Positions 36,492-44,670 of a stretch of DNA of 64,000 bases are shown here, piece after piece. The translations under genes and the position numbers were made by a program. The first letter of the stretch is position 1; the number at the start of each line of letters is the position of its first letter. The DNA comes from Bradyrhizobium hereditatis (GTDB lineage Bacteria; Pseudomonadota; Alphaproteobacteria; Rhizobiales; Xanthobacteraceae). The notes below the pieces were generated by a model. It saw only the letters and a list, made by a program, of their open reading frames with translations, made no database searches and was not told where the DNA came from. The stretch spans positions 186,001-250,000 of the forward strand of contig NZ_JAGKJK010000001.1 of NCBI RefSeq assembly GCF_020329435.1, read 5' to 3'.

Positions 36492-37241
36492 GTGAAGCGC
36501 GCTAGACAACGGCGTGGGCTTGCCGGGGACACGGCATTGTTTGAGGGATTTTACAAGGTCAGGTTTCAGCTAGGCGCCTCGGTCGGCCGCAGCGTGATGT
36601 ATGCGCGCGACGGCAGGATGCTGGGCGGTAATTCGGCCTTTGCCCATATCGGCACCTACGAAAAGCGCGACGACGGCGTCGACATCGTGATCCAGACCGT
36701 CCGCCACAATCCGGACCCGAATTACCGCGCGATGGCCGGCACCGACGATGCCACATTGCTGGCGAAGGGCCGGGCAGACGGCGATCTCTACCGTTTCGAA
36801 GGGGGCTTGAAGGAATTGCCCGGCGTGCCCTTCCATTCGGTGATGACGCCGATCGAGCAGGACGTCTTGCCGATCGCCGGCGGCCTCGGCGTGGGCGGTG
36901 TCGTCAATGGCCTTTACTCCATTCACGTTCGCCTGCTCGACGGCGTCGAAGGCGGCCTGACCGGCGTGATGCTGCTCAATGACGGCCGCATCCTCGGCGG
37001 CGACGCATCGTTCTATTATCTCGGCACCTACACCTCGGAAAACGGCCGCTGGAAAGGCCAGATCCTCAATCAGGAGCACACGCCCTCCATGGGCGAGAAC
37101 CCCATTTTCGGCGGCCATGAAGTCGGCATTGGCTTTTCCGGCACCTGCAATGAGGAAGGCGCACTATTGGAGGCGACTGCGCTCGCCGGCAAGCGCAGCC
37201 TGCGCATGACCGCGGTGCTGAAGCTGATGCGCCGGGTGTGA
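36492..37241 (+). CDS. Double GrlR-like domain protein, copy 2
   Basis: Up to 249 residues. Unit 1 contains FYKVRFQLGASVGRSVMYARDGRMLGGNSAFAHIGTY; unit 2 contains NGLYSIHVRLLDGVEGGLTGVMLLNDGRILGGDASFYYLGTY and ends LKLMRRV. It is closest to copy 3 at 38.7 kb. The first codon is uncertain: GTG 36492 opens the frame, but TTG 36537, nine bases after GGGGA, would remove 15 basic residues and match the other copies' starts. It lies 6 bp before the binding-protein gene, suggesting co-transcription. Confidence 0.8.
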   Translation: MKRARQRRGLAGDTALFEGFYKVRFQLGASVGRSVMYARDGRMLGGNSAFAHIGTYEKRDDGVDIVIQTVRHNPDPNYRAMAGTDDATLLAKGRADGDLYRFEGGLKELPGVPFHSVMTPIEQDVLPIAGGLGVGGVVNGLYSIHVRLLDGVEGGLTGVMLLNDGRILGGDASFYYLGTYTSENGRWKGQILNQEHTPSMGENPIFGGHEVGIGFSGTCNEEGALLEATALAGKRSLRMTAVLKLMRRV

Positions 37242-37247
37242 CAGTCG

Positions 37248-37934
37248 ATGGCTGAATCCATCCGCGTACTCTCGACGTTGGCGTTAAAGGGTGCCGTCCA
37301 AGCACTGACCGACCAGTATCAGGCAGCTGGAGGAGCGCGCATCGATGCGGACTTCGCGCCGACACTGGCGCTGTTGGACCGGCTGCGCGCGGGCGAAGCC
37401 GCTGATGTCGTCATCCTGACCCGCGATGGTCTGGACGAGGTCGCGCGCGAGGGGCGGGTGGTCGTCGAAAGCTGCGTGGATCTGGCGCGCTCCTTTGTCG
37501 GTGTCGCTGTAAAGGCGGGCGCCCCTCATCCGGATATTTCGACTGAGGCTGCGCTCCGCGCCGCACTGAAGGGTGCCCGCGCGGTGGCGTATTCGCAGAT
37601 CGGCGCCAGCGGCATCCTGTTTGCGCAGCTGATCGAGCGACTCGGCATTGCCGCCGACGTCAACGCCCGCGCCGTCATCATCCCGCAAGGCTTCACTGCC
37701 GAGCGCCTCGCTACCGGCGAGGCCGATCTCGCCATCCAACAGATCAGCGAATTGAAGCAGGTGGGAGGCATCGAAGTCGTCGGACCCATTCCCCGCGAAC
37801 TACAAACGCCTGCGGTGTTTTCCGCCGGACGAATGGCGGCGTCGCAGAAAGTCGATGAAGCGGATCGGCTGCTGCGGTTTCTCGCTTCTCCCGAGGTGGC
37901 GCCGGCTTTGCGCGCGAGTGGGCTGGAGCCCTGA
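37248..37934 (+). CDS. ModA-like periplasmic-binding-fold protein without signal peptide
   Basis: A 228-residue type II binding-protein fold: IRVLSTLALKGAVQALTDQYQAAGGARIDADFAPTLALLDRLRAGEAADVVILTRDGLDEV, then VAYSQIGASGILFAQLIERLGI and TGEADLAIQQISELKQV. This matches molybdate/tungstate-type extracellular binding proteins, yet it begins directly with the first strand, so it should stay in the cytoplasm. No transporter genes are adjacent. It is probably translated with GrlR-like copy 2. Confidence 0.82.
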   Translation: MAESIRVLSTLALKGAVQALTDQYQAAGGARIDADFAPTLALLDRLRAGEAADVVILTRDGLDEVAREGRVVVESCVDLARSFVGVAVKAGAPHPDISTEAALRAALKGARAVAYSQIGASGILFAQLIERLGIAADVNARAVIIPQGFTAERLATGEADLAIQQISELKQVGGIEVVGPIPRELQTPAVFSAGRMAASQKVDEADRLLRFLASPEVAPALRASGLEP

Positions 37935-37937
37935 GTT

Positions 37938-38393
37938 TCATTCCCTGATCAGGACGACGCCGGAGATCAGCAGCACCGCGCCCACGAGCCGCGCCGCACT
38001 GATGGGATGCGGCGTCAGCCCGAACGCGCCGAAATGGTCGAGCGTCACCGCGGCGAGCACCTGGCCGGCGATGACGAGCGCAAAGAGTGTCGCGGCGCCG
38101 AGCGAAGGCAGTAGCAGAATAGCCAGCAGGATGAAGGCGGCGCCGAACACGCCGCCCGACCACGCATACCACGGCACGCCGGCAACGGCTTTCCAGGAGG
38201 GAGTGCGTTCGCCGAGCGCGATCACCGCAACAATCATCGTCATGAGGCCGACGGCATAGCTGACTAGCCCGGCCCATGCCGGCGAACCAAGCGCCGTGCG
38301 CAGGTTGCCATTGAGCACTTGCTGGGTCGCGACGCTGACGCCGGCGCTGAGCGCGAGCAGATAGAGGAAGAAATTTTGCACGAGCGCCCCCAT
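37938..38393 (-). CDS. DUF606/YdcZ family DMT-type membrane protein
   Basis: A 151-residue protein with five hydrophobic helices: FFLYLLALSAGVSVATQQVLNGNLR (the N-terminal QxxxNxxLR motif), SPAWAGLVSYAVGLMTMIV, PWYAWSGGVFGAAFILLAI, ATLFALVIAGQVLAAVTLDHFGAFG and RLVGAVLLISGVVLI. These motifs match the DUF606 group of EamA-related drug/metabolite transporters. It is convergent with the ModA-like gene. Confidence 0.9.
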   Translation of the reverse strand: MGALVQNFFLYLLALSAGVSVATQQVLNGNLRTALGSPAWAGLVSYAVGLMTMIVAVIALGERTPSWKAVAGVPWYAWSGGVFGAAFILLAILLLPSLGAATLFALVIAGQVLAAVTLDHFGAFGLTPHPISAARLVGAVLLISGVVLIRE

Positions 38394-38515
38394 TCATTCC
38401 GAGCCGGTAGAGCGATCCGGCGATGCAAGATCAGAGACAACGCGAATAGCCGGGTCGGAACAAGAGGGCCGGCGGCGCAATTATTTCCGGGGCTTGTCAA
38501 CAAGCGGTGCTAGCT

Positions 38516-38665
38516 ATGATCCGAAAACTACGGTCTGGCGAATACCGGCTCTATTCCCGCAAAATCAACCCGAAGACGGGCAAGCGCCGGAACCTCGGAA
38601 CCTTCAAATCGCGTGCGGCGGCCGAGAAGCACGAGCGCGCCGTGCAGTATTTCAAGCGGCATTGA
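38516..38665 (+). CDS. Small basic protein resembling an integrase arm-binding domain
   Basis: A 49-residue protein reading MIRKLRSGEYRLYSRK, then NPKTGKRRNLGTFKSRAAAEKHERAVQYFKRH. It has the strand-strand-strand-helix pattern of the arm-type or AP2-like DNA-binding domain at the N terminus of tyrosine integrases, but no integrase follows. Codon use and the compact complete frame suggest a real gene. No strong Shine-Dalgarno is visible. DNA binding is inference. Confidence 0.65.
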   Translation: MIRKLRSGEYRLYSRKINPKTGKRRNLGTFKSRAAAEKHERAVQYFKRH

Positions 38666-38735
38666 TCCTGCGCTAAAACGCGGCTGGCACCGGCCCTGCA
38701 GCGGTGCTAAGCCCCCGCCGGACCATTTATTGATA

Positions 38736-39455
38736 ATGCAGGACATTTCGTTGCTGAACGGGCTCTACAAGGTCGAGTACGGCGTGAACGACGCGTTCGG
38801 GCGCAGCATCATGTGCATGCATGATGGCAAGCTCCTTGGCGGCAATTCCGCCTTTGCCCATCTCGGCACCTATCAGGAGCGCGGCGAGGAAATTATTGGT
38901 GAGGTCATCACCCAGCGCCACAATGACGACCCTTATTACAAGCCGCTGATGGACACCGACGTCGCCGCCATCAGCGTGCGCGGCAAGCTGCGCGGCAACA
39001 AGATCCGCTTCGAGGGCAGCGCCGCGCCGCGGCCGGGCGCCTTGTTCTGGGCCGAGCTGACCCGGCTCGACGAGGAGGTGCTGCCGCCGGTCGGCACCGT
39101 AGGGCCGGGCGGCATCATCAATGGGCTCTATTCCATCCGGCTCCGCGCGCTCGACGGGATCGACGCCGGCCTGTCCGGCGTCATGCTGCTGCTGGACGGC
39201 CGTATCCTCGGTGGTGACGCCTTTTTCTATTATCTCGGCACCTATGCTTCGGCCGACGGCCGCTGGAAGGGTGAGATTCTCAACCAGGAGCACACGCCGG
39301 CGAAGGGCGAAAATCCCGTGTTCGGCGGCCATGAGGTCGGCATTGGCTTCACCGGCACCTGCGACGAAGCGGGGGCCGAACTCGAAGCCATTGCGCTGGC
39401 GGGAAAGCGCAGCCTGCGGCTGGCTGCGACGCTGAAACTGATGCGGGCGGTCTAG
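38736..39455 (+). CDS. Double GrlR-like domain protein, copy 3
   Basis: A 239-residue protein. Unit 1 is LNGLYKVEYGVNDAFGRSIMCMHDGKLLGGNSAFAHLGTY; unit 2 is NGLYSIRLRALDGIDAGLSGVMLLLDGRILGGDAFFYYLGTY, ending with the shared FGGHEVGIGF(T/S)GTC...LAGKRSLRL. It is highly similar to copy 2. ATG 38736 gives a natural N terminus. It overlaps the convergent membrane-protein gene by 4 bp. Confidence 0.85.
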   Translation: MQDISLLNGLYKVEYGVNDAFGRSIMCMHDGKLLGGNSAFAHLGTYQERGEEIIGEVITQRHNDDPYYKPLMDTDVAAISVRGKLRGNKIRFEGSAAPRPGALFWAELTRLDEEVLPPVGTVGPGGIINGLYSIRLRALDGIDAGLSGVMLLLDGRILGGDAFFYYLGTYASADGRWKGEILNQEHTPAKGENPVFGGHEVGIGFTGTCDEAGAELEAIALAGKRSLRLAATLKLMRAV

Positions 39456-39652
39456 GCGCGCCTGCGGCGCGCGTAAAACCATGCGGTGAGGACGATAGGC
39501 GCGCCGAGCGCGAGCCAGGAGAAATAGCGGCCGAGTCCCTCATACAATAACGCGCTTAAGAGGCCCGCAGTCGAGAGCACGCCGATCAGCAGGGGACCGC
39601 CATAGACCGTCCGCCAATTGCCGCTGGATCGCAATTTGCGCGTGTCGGTCAT
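39452..39652 (-). CDS. Small membrane protein of the iron-uptake unit
   Basis: A 66-residue protein with two hydrophobic helices (GGPLLIGVLSTAGLLSALLYEG and YFSWLALGAPIVLTAWFYA) and a basic tail RRRRA. Its start overlaps the stop of the PepSY gene in an ATGA arrangement, so translation is likely coupled. Similar small proteins often follow PepSY proteins in siderophore-uptake units. Confidence 0.8.
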   Translation of the reverse strand: MTDTRKLRSSGNWRTVYGGPLLIGVLSTAGLLSALLYEGLGRYFSWLALGAPIVLTAWFYARRRRA

Positions 39653-40752
39653 CGCGACGGCTGCAACGACGGCTGTACGACGATCGCGTGGCTGCGGTGT
39701 TTGCGGCGTTTGACGACCCACAAATAGAGCCCGCTGCCGATCACGACGATCGTCATGACATCGAGCAGCGCCCAGATGATTTTAAGCGGCATGCCGCCAT
39801 AGTCGCCGAAATGCAGCGGCTGCGAGACCAGCAGCGCCTTCAGATAGATGGGAAGGTCGCGCGCGTCGGAGACTTCGCCGGTTTCGCCGTCGAGCAGTAC
39901 CGGCTTGAGCAGACGCGAGGTCAGCGGCGTGTCGCCGCGCATGAACACCGCGAAATGATGTGAGCTGGTGAACGGTGTGCCGGGGAAGGCTACGAAGGAG
40001 ACAGTCATGTCGGGGGCTGTCTTGCGAGCATTCTCCAGCGTTTTGTCGAGGGAAGCGAGATGCACCGGCGGCGGCTTGCCGGCGTAGGGCTTGACCATGT
40101 CAGTCAGCTCGTTGGCCTTCCACTGGCTCAGCATCACCTCGGCAAGCGTATTGATGACGCCGGTGGCGCCGACCACCAGCGCCCACGCGATGGTTACGGC
40201 GCCCAGGAGATTGTGCCAGTCGAACCAGGCGATGCGGCGCGACTTGTCCCGGAGCGTGCCAAAGCTCAGGCGGCGCGTGAACGGCCAGTACAGCACCACG
40301 CCGGAGATGATCGCGACCAGAAACAGAAAACCCATGGCGCCGAGGAACAGCTTGCCGGGCTGGCCCGCGAACATATCGACGTGGAGCTTGAGGAAGATCA
40401 GCATCGGCCCACCGCCGACCGAACCTAGCGGTTTGGCGGTGTGCGCATCATACGCCCTGAGCGTCGCCGCATCCGGATCGCCATCGACCTTGTTGTTGGT
40501 AAAGGCGATGATGTTATTCGGTTCATCCTTGTCCCACAGGATATATTGCAGGACGCGTCCGGGATCGTTCGCAAGCGCGGTGCGGGCAATCTCGTCGATA
40601 CTTCGCTTCACCGCGCCCGGCTGGACGACCTCGGGCTTCGGATCGTAGCCGAGTAGCTCGTCGATCTCATGATGGAAGATCAGCGGCAGGCCGGTGATGC
40701 ACAACAACAGCAGGAACAGCGTCGATATCAGGCTGCTCCAGGTGTGAACCAC
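39649..40752 (-). CDS. PepSY-associated transmembrane protein (iron-uptake reductase type)
   Basis: About 367-377 residues with four transmembrane helices and two large periplasmic loops. It has the PiuB/PepSY_TM signatures SSLISTLFLLLLCITGLPLIFHHEID, LHVDMFAGQPGKLFLGAMGFLFLVAIISGVVLYWPF, AWFDWHNLLGAVTIAW and QPLHFGDYGGMPLKIIWALLD, with the heme-ligand-like histidines expected in this family. Such proteins sit next to TonB receptors and are thought to reduce ferric siderophores. The GTG at 40752 lacks a Shine-Dalgarno; a CTG at 40782 sits five bases after AAGGAGG and may be the true start. Confidence 0.88.
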   Translation of the reverse strand: MVHTWSSLISTLFLLLLCITGLPLIFHHEIDELLGYDPKPEVVQPGAVKRSIDEIARTALANDPGRVLQYILWDKDEPNNIIAFTNNKVDGDPDAATLRAYDAHTAKPLGSVGGGPMLIFLKLHVDMFAGQPGKLFLGAMGFLFLVAIISGVVLYWPFTRRLSFGTLRDKSRRIAWFDWHNLLGAVTIAWALVVGATGVINTLAEVMLSQWKANELTDMVKPYAGKPPPVHLASLDKTLENARKTAPDMTVSFVAFPGTPFTSSHHFAVFMRGDTPLTSRLLKPVLLDGETGEVSDARDLPIYLKALLVSQPLHFGDYGGMPLKIIWALLDVMTIVVIGSGLYLWVVKRRKHRSHAIVVQPSLQPSR

Positions 40753-40804
40753 TGACCAGATGCGAACGGTTCTGGCTTTCAGCGCTGCCTCCTTCGCGTC
40801 AGCG

Positions 40805-43162
40805 TTACCATTTGTAGGCGAGGCTCGCCGTCACGCGGCGTCGATCGCCATAGAAACAAGCCGTATCGGACGCGCAACTAGCAACGTAGGTTTTGTCGGC
40901 GATGTTGATGACGTTCAACGCCGCGCGCCAGTTTTGCCATTCGTAGTGGATCGCCGCGTCACCGAGTACGACCGAGGGAACGATCAGCGTATTCGCGGTA
41001 TTGGCAAAGGACTCGCCGATGTAGCGAACACCTCCACCAAAGCCAAAGCCCCGCAGCGGCCCCTCCTGGAACGTATAGTCGGCCCAGAGGGAACCTATCC
41101 GCTGCGGCGTATTGGTCGGCGTCAGGCCGATCAGAGCCGGATTCGCATCCTTGCTGGTAAAGAGGTCGTAGGCGGTGAACGCGCCAACCATCTTCAGGCC
41201 AGGCGCGAGATTGGCCACGGCCTCCAGTTCGAGACCGCGCGATGTGATCTCTCCGGTCTGGTTCTGCAGAACCGGCGTGGTGTTCGGGACTGTCGTCGGC
41301 ACGTTTTGCCGCTTCAGATCGAACACGGCAATGCTGAAATGGCCATTGAAGCCGACAGGCTGAAACTTCAATCCGATTTCGGCCTGCTCTCCGGTCTCCG
41401 GCAGGAACAGCTGGTTCGAAGCGTTGAGGCCGATGATCGGATTGTAGCTGGTCGCGTAAGCGACGTAGGGCGCGAGACCGTTGGCGAAATTGTAGATCAG
41501 GCCTGCACGACCACTGAACTTGCTGTCCTCGCGATTGTAAAGCGTGGCGCCGGTCGGACGATCACCCTGGCTGGTCGATACCCAATCATTGCGGCCGCTC
41601 AATACCAGTGTGAAGCCGCCGAATTTGATCTGGTCCTGAATGTAGGTGCCGAGCTGATTCTGCGTCAGGAGGAAATTGCGGAACGGAGGTCCCCCGAACG
41701 GAATGTCGCCGATCCCGTAGACAGGATTGAACACGTTGAGTGAGGGTATGCCGCCGAAGGTGAAGATCTGATAATCGTCAATGCGGTAGCTTTTCAGATC
41801 GAGGCCGAACAGCATCGTGTGCTGCACCGGGCCGGTATCGAAACGATATTCTAGCTGGTTGTCGAGATTGCCCTGGTTGGCGGTGTTTTTCGCATACCAG
41901 TTATATCGGCCGAGGTCGCCGGCAGCGATGTTGGTGTAGCCATTGCCGACGTAACCGCGATAGGTGAGGTCAACATGCGCGTAGCGGGCATTCTGCCTGA
42001 ACGTGACACTGTCGGACAGATTGCGCTCGAATTGATAACCGAGCATCTCCTGTTCGCGCTTGAATGTATCGACACTGGGATCGCCGACGAACAATTTTGT
42101 CGGAATGCGGCCGAAAGGCGCATCGGTCACCGTGCCGACGTAGGGCAGGAAATTGATGCCGCGGGTATCCTGCTTCGAGGCCGACGCCAGCACTGTAAAC
42201 GTGGTGTCCGCGTCCGGCTTCCAGGTCAGCGACGGCGCGATGAAGTAGTTGTTGTCGGGTGTGAAGTCGACCTGGGTACCGCCGTTCTGGACTTGGCCGA
42301 CCACACGATAGAACAGCTTTCCGTTCTCGGGTGATGTTGCGACCGGACCGCCGAAGTCGAATCCCAAATAGGCATTGCCGAAATTGTTGACGCCGGTCTC
42401 GAGATAACGGATCGGCTCGGCGGGCGGCGTCTTGCTGACGGCGTTGACGATGCCGCTCGGGCTGGAGCCGCCATAGAGCACGGCCGAGGGGCCGCGCAGC
42501 ACCTCGACGCGGGCGAGGTTGAATGGCTGCAGCTTCCAGCTCGCATACGACGTGTAGAAGAGCTGCAGGCCATCGAGGAACAGGCCGATGTCGTCGGATT
42601 TGAAGCCGCGGATCAGGAACCAGTCGTTACGCGTATCCGCGCCGAACGTCCCGGCGACGACGCCCGGCGTGTAGCGCAGGATCTCGTCGAACTTGCCTGG
42701 CTTCTGGTCGCGAATCTGTTCGCTGCCGATCACGGACAGCGACTGCGGCGTCTCCATGATCGGTGTATTGGTCTTGGTGCCAGCCATCGAGCGGCCCGCG
42801 ACGTAACCTTGAACGGCGCCGCGTGGATTCTCGACGACCTCAAGCCCGCGCTGTGTCTGTGGCCGCGGCCTCGTTTGTTGCGCCGTCTGTATTGCTGGGC
42901 GCGTCTGCCGCCGCGCAGGCGCTGCGGTGCGACGGCGTGCTTCAGGCGCAGCGACGACCACCGGAGGCAACGACTCTGCTCCCGATGACGACCGCGAAGA
43001 ACTTGACTGCGCGACCGACACCTGCGGCCACAACGCCAATACGGACACGGTCGCCAACGCGGCGACCGGCAACAGATCACGAGACTTCAAGGTTCCACCC
43101 AAACCAGCGAGCACTTCGTTGCGCGTTCCCCGAAAGTTCGGCAGCGCAACAGAGCGACGCAT
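40805..43162 (-). CDS. TonB-dependent siderophore receptor
   Basis: A 785-residue outer-membrane receptor. After a long signal region (hydrophobic LLPVAALATVSVLALWPQ, cleavage near VSVAQS) and an Arg/Gln/Pro-rich stretch comes a plug domain with ETPQSLSVIGSEQIRDQKP, GVVAGTFGADTRNDWFLIRGF and VEVLRGPSAVLYGGSSPSGIVNAVSK. A 22-strand-type barrel follows, ending in the aromatic terminus ASLAYKW. It belongs to the FhuA/FpvA-like siderophore group. The operon continues with the PepSY gene 52 bp on. Confidence 0.94.
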   Translation of the reverse strand: MRRSVALPNFRGTRNEVLAGLGGTLKSRDLLPVAALATVSVLALWPQVSVAQSSSSRSSSGAESLPPVVVAAPEARRRTAAPARRQTRPAIQTAQQTRPRPQTQRGLEVVENPRGAVQGYVAGRSMAGTKTNTPIMETPQSLSVIGSEQIRDQKPGKFDEILRYTPGVVAGTFGADTRNDWFLIRGFKSDDIGLFLDGLQLFYTSYASWKLQPFNLARVEVLRGPSAVLYGGSSPSGIVNAVSKTPPAEPIRYLETGVNNFGNAYLGFDFGGPVATSPENGKLFYRVVGQVQNGGTQVDFTPDNNYFIAPSLTWKPDADTTFTVLASASKQDTRGINFLPYVGTVTDAPFGRIPTKLFVGDPSVDTFKREQEMLGYQFERNLSDSVTFRQNARYAHVDLTYRGYVGNGYTNIAAGDLGRYNWYAKNTANQGNLDNQLEYRFDTGPVQHTMLFGLDLKSYRIDDYQIFTFGGIPSLNVFNPVYGIGDIPFGGPPFRNFLLTQNQLGTYIQDQIKFGGFTLVLSGRNDWVSTSQGDRPTGATLYNREDSKFSGRAGLIYNFANGLAPYVAYATSYNPIIGLNASNQLFLPETGEQAEIGLKFQPVGFNGHFSIAVFDLKRQNVPTTVPNTTPVLQNQTGEITSRGLELEAVANLAPGLKMVGAFTAYDLFTSKDANPALIGLTPTNTPQRIGSLWADYTFQEGPLRGFGFGGGVRYIGESFANTANTLIVPSVVLGDAAIHYEWQNWRAALNVINIADKTYVASCASDTACFYGDRRRVTASLAYKW

Positions 43163-43210
43163 ACGCGAGGGAGTCGGATTCCTCTAATGGAAACGTTCTT
43201 AGAGAAGCTC

Positions 43211-43225
43211 TTAGAAAATTTCCAA
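43211..43225 (-). promoter_or_regulatory. Iron-control-element-like palindrome upstream of the TonB receptor gene
   Basis: TTAGAAAATTTCCAA is a palindrome with one mismatched pair, 49 bp upstream of the receptor start. It resembles the AT-rich TTAGAA/TTCTAA-type Irr (ICE) boxes of rhizobia. Beside it, TCTTAGA occurs twice in direct orientation (43198-43204 and 43210-43216). Iron regulation of this operon is therefore likely; the exact regulator is inference. Confidence 0.5.
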
Positions 43226-43388
43226 TAACAGCCTGAGGTTTGATCGAGGCAGCGCTGATACGCGGGAGATGTGATGGGTAGAGCGCGCGAATGGCGTTCT
43301 AAGTCAGCCCGTTGCCTCCCCATCAGGCTAGTTCCCGAACGCCATCCGAACTCCCAGATTGGATTCAAACGAACCAGGAGTTTCCGCC

Positions 43389-44264
43389 ATGACCGATCCG
43401 GCCTCATCCATTCTTCCGTCGCTGTCCTCAGCCCTCGCCGATATCGTCGCTCGCACAAGATCGGCGGTCGTCTCGGTGCATTCCCATCGCTCGCGCGCCT
43501 CGGGCTTTGTCTGGAAGCCCGGCTTGATCGTCACGGCAGATGAGCCGCTGGCCGACGAAGGCGAAGTCTCGATCAGGCTGTCCGACGGCACCGATCGGCC
43601 GGCCCGCATAGCGGGACGCGATCATACGACAGATATCGCCCTATTGCGCTTCGATGCAGCGAATAGCGCGCCGATCGCATTGTCGTCCGTCATTCCCGAT
43701 CTCGGCTCGCTGTGTGTGGTCGTCGCGGCCGAGCAGGGCGTTACAACTGCGGCGCTTGGAATGGTATCGCTAATTGGCGGGCGCTGGCGCAGCATGCGGG
43801 GCGGCGAGATCGACGCGCGGATCGAACTGGACGTGCGGCTGCGGCGCCGTCACGAGGGAGGCCTAGTGCTCAATGCCTCCGGTGAGGCCATCGGCATGGC
43901 CGTCCAGGGCGTGCGACGGATTCTCGTGATTCCCAGCGGCACGATCGACCGGGTTGCGGGAAGGCTTGAGACGCATGGCCGAATCGCGCGGGGCTATCTC
44001 GGGGTGGGATTGCAGCCCGTCGAACTCGACGATGGCCTCGGTGCAATGGTGATGAGCGTGGATCGGGCCGGCCCCTCGGCCGCTGCCGGCATTCGGCAAG
44101 GTGACATTATCGTCGCCTGGAATAACGAGAAGCTCTCGGGCGTCCGATCGCTGCTGCGGGCGCTCGGCCCGGACAGCGTGGGTTCGGTTGTCGACGTATC
44201 GATCAGGCGCGCTGGCGAGCCGATCAAGATCAAGCTCACGATCGGCGAAAGGGCGGAAGCGTGA
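43389..44264 (+). CDS. HtrA-like serine protease homologue with PDZ domain, catalytic residues missing
   Basis: A 291-residue protein with a trypsin-like domain (10-185) and one PDZ domain (200-287, GYLGVGLQPVELDDG..., GPSAAAGIRQGDIIVAWNN). The usual TNNHVV is replaced by TADEPL (residues 49-54), so the catalytic His is absent. The Asp survives in TTDIALLRF. The GNSGGPL block is replaced by RHEGGLVLN (154-162), so the Ser is absent. No signal peptide is seen. It should be a non-proteolytic binding protein. The start follows AGGAG, and its stop overlaps the LuxR gene (GTGA). Confidence 0.85.
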   Translation: MTDPASSILPSLSSALADIVARTRSAVVSVHSHRSRASGFVWKPGLIVTADEPLADEGEVSIRLSDGTDRPARIAGRDHTTDIALLRFDAANSAPIALSSVIPDLGSLCVVVAAEQGVTTAALGMVSLIGGRWRSMRGGEIDARIELDVRLRRRHEGGLVLNASGEAIGMAVQGVRRILVIPSGTIDRVAGRLETHGRIARGYLGVGLQPVELDDGLGAMVMSVDRAGPSAAAGIRQGDIIVAWNNEKLSGVRSLLRALGPDSVGSVVDVSIRRAGEPIKIKLTIGERAEA

Positions 44265-44635
44265 ACGCCGACGTGCCGCCGGTCGTGATCGCGATCGAGA
44301 TCGAAGACGCGGCGTTGGCGGAGCGGCTCGCATCACTGCTTGGTGACATCCCCGGAGTTCGCCTGGCAGCACCAGGAGAAGACGCGACGATCGCGCTCGT
44401 ATCACGTGAGCCGCCCGCCATCACCGAGCCGGCCGACGTCGACCTTACGCCGCGCGAACGCGATGTGCTCCTTCTGATGGCGGAAGGTGCATCCAACAAG
44501 ACGATTGCGAGACGGCTCGGAATATCCGTTCACACCGCCAAATTTCACGTCGGCTCGCTGCTCGAGAAGCTCGACGCCACCGGCCGCACCGATGCGGTGG
44601 CGCACGCGGCGCGGCTCGGAGTGATCAACCTCTAA
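44261..44635 (+). CDS. LuxR/NarL-type regulator lacking a phosphorylatable receiver domain
   Basis: A 124-residue protein. Residues 60-124 form a LuxR HTH: DLTPRERDVLLLMAEGASNKTIARRLGISVHTAKFHVGSLLEKLDATGRTDAVAHAARLG. The N-terminal 55 residues look like a receiver-domain remnant (VIAIEIEDAALAERLASLLGDIPG...) without the phospho-acceptor region. The GTG start at 44261 overlaps the stop of the HtrA-like gene, implying coupled translation and probably a shared pathway. Confidence 0.88.
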   Translation: MNADVPPVVIAIEIEDAALAERLASLLGDIPGVRLAAPGEDATIALVSREPPAITEPADVDLTPRERDVLLLMAEGASNKTIARRLGISVHTAKFHVGSLLEKLDATGRTDAVAHAARLGVINL

Positions 44636-44670
44636 GGCTGCGGCGGCCTGTCAGGCCGATACTTGCTCGC

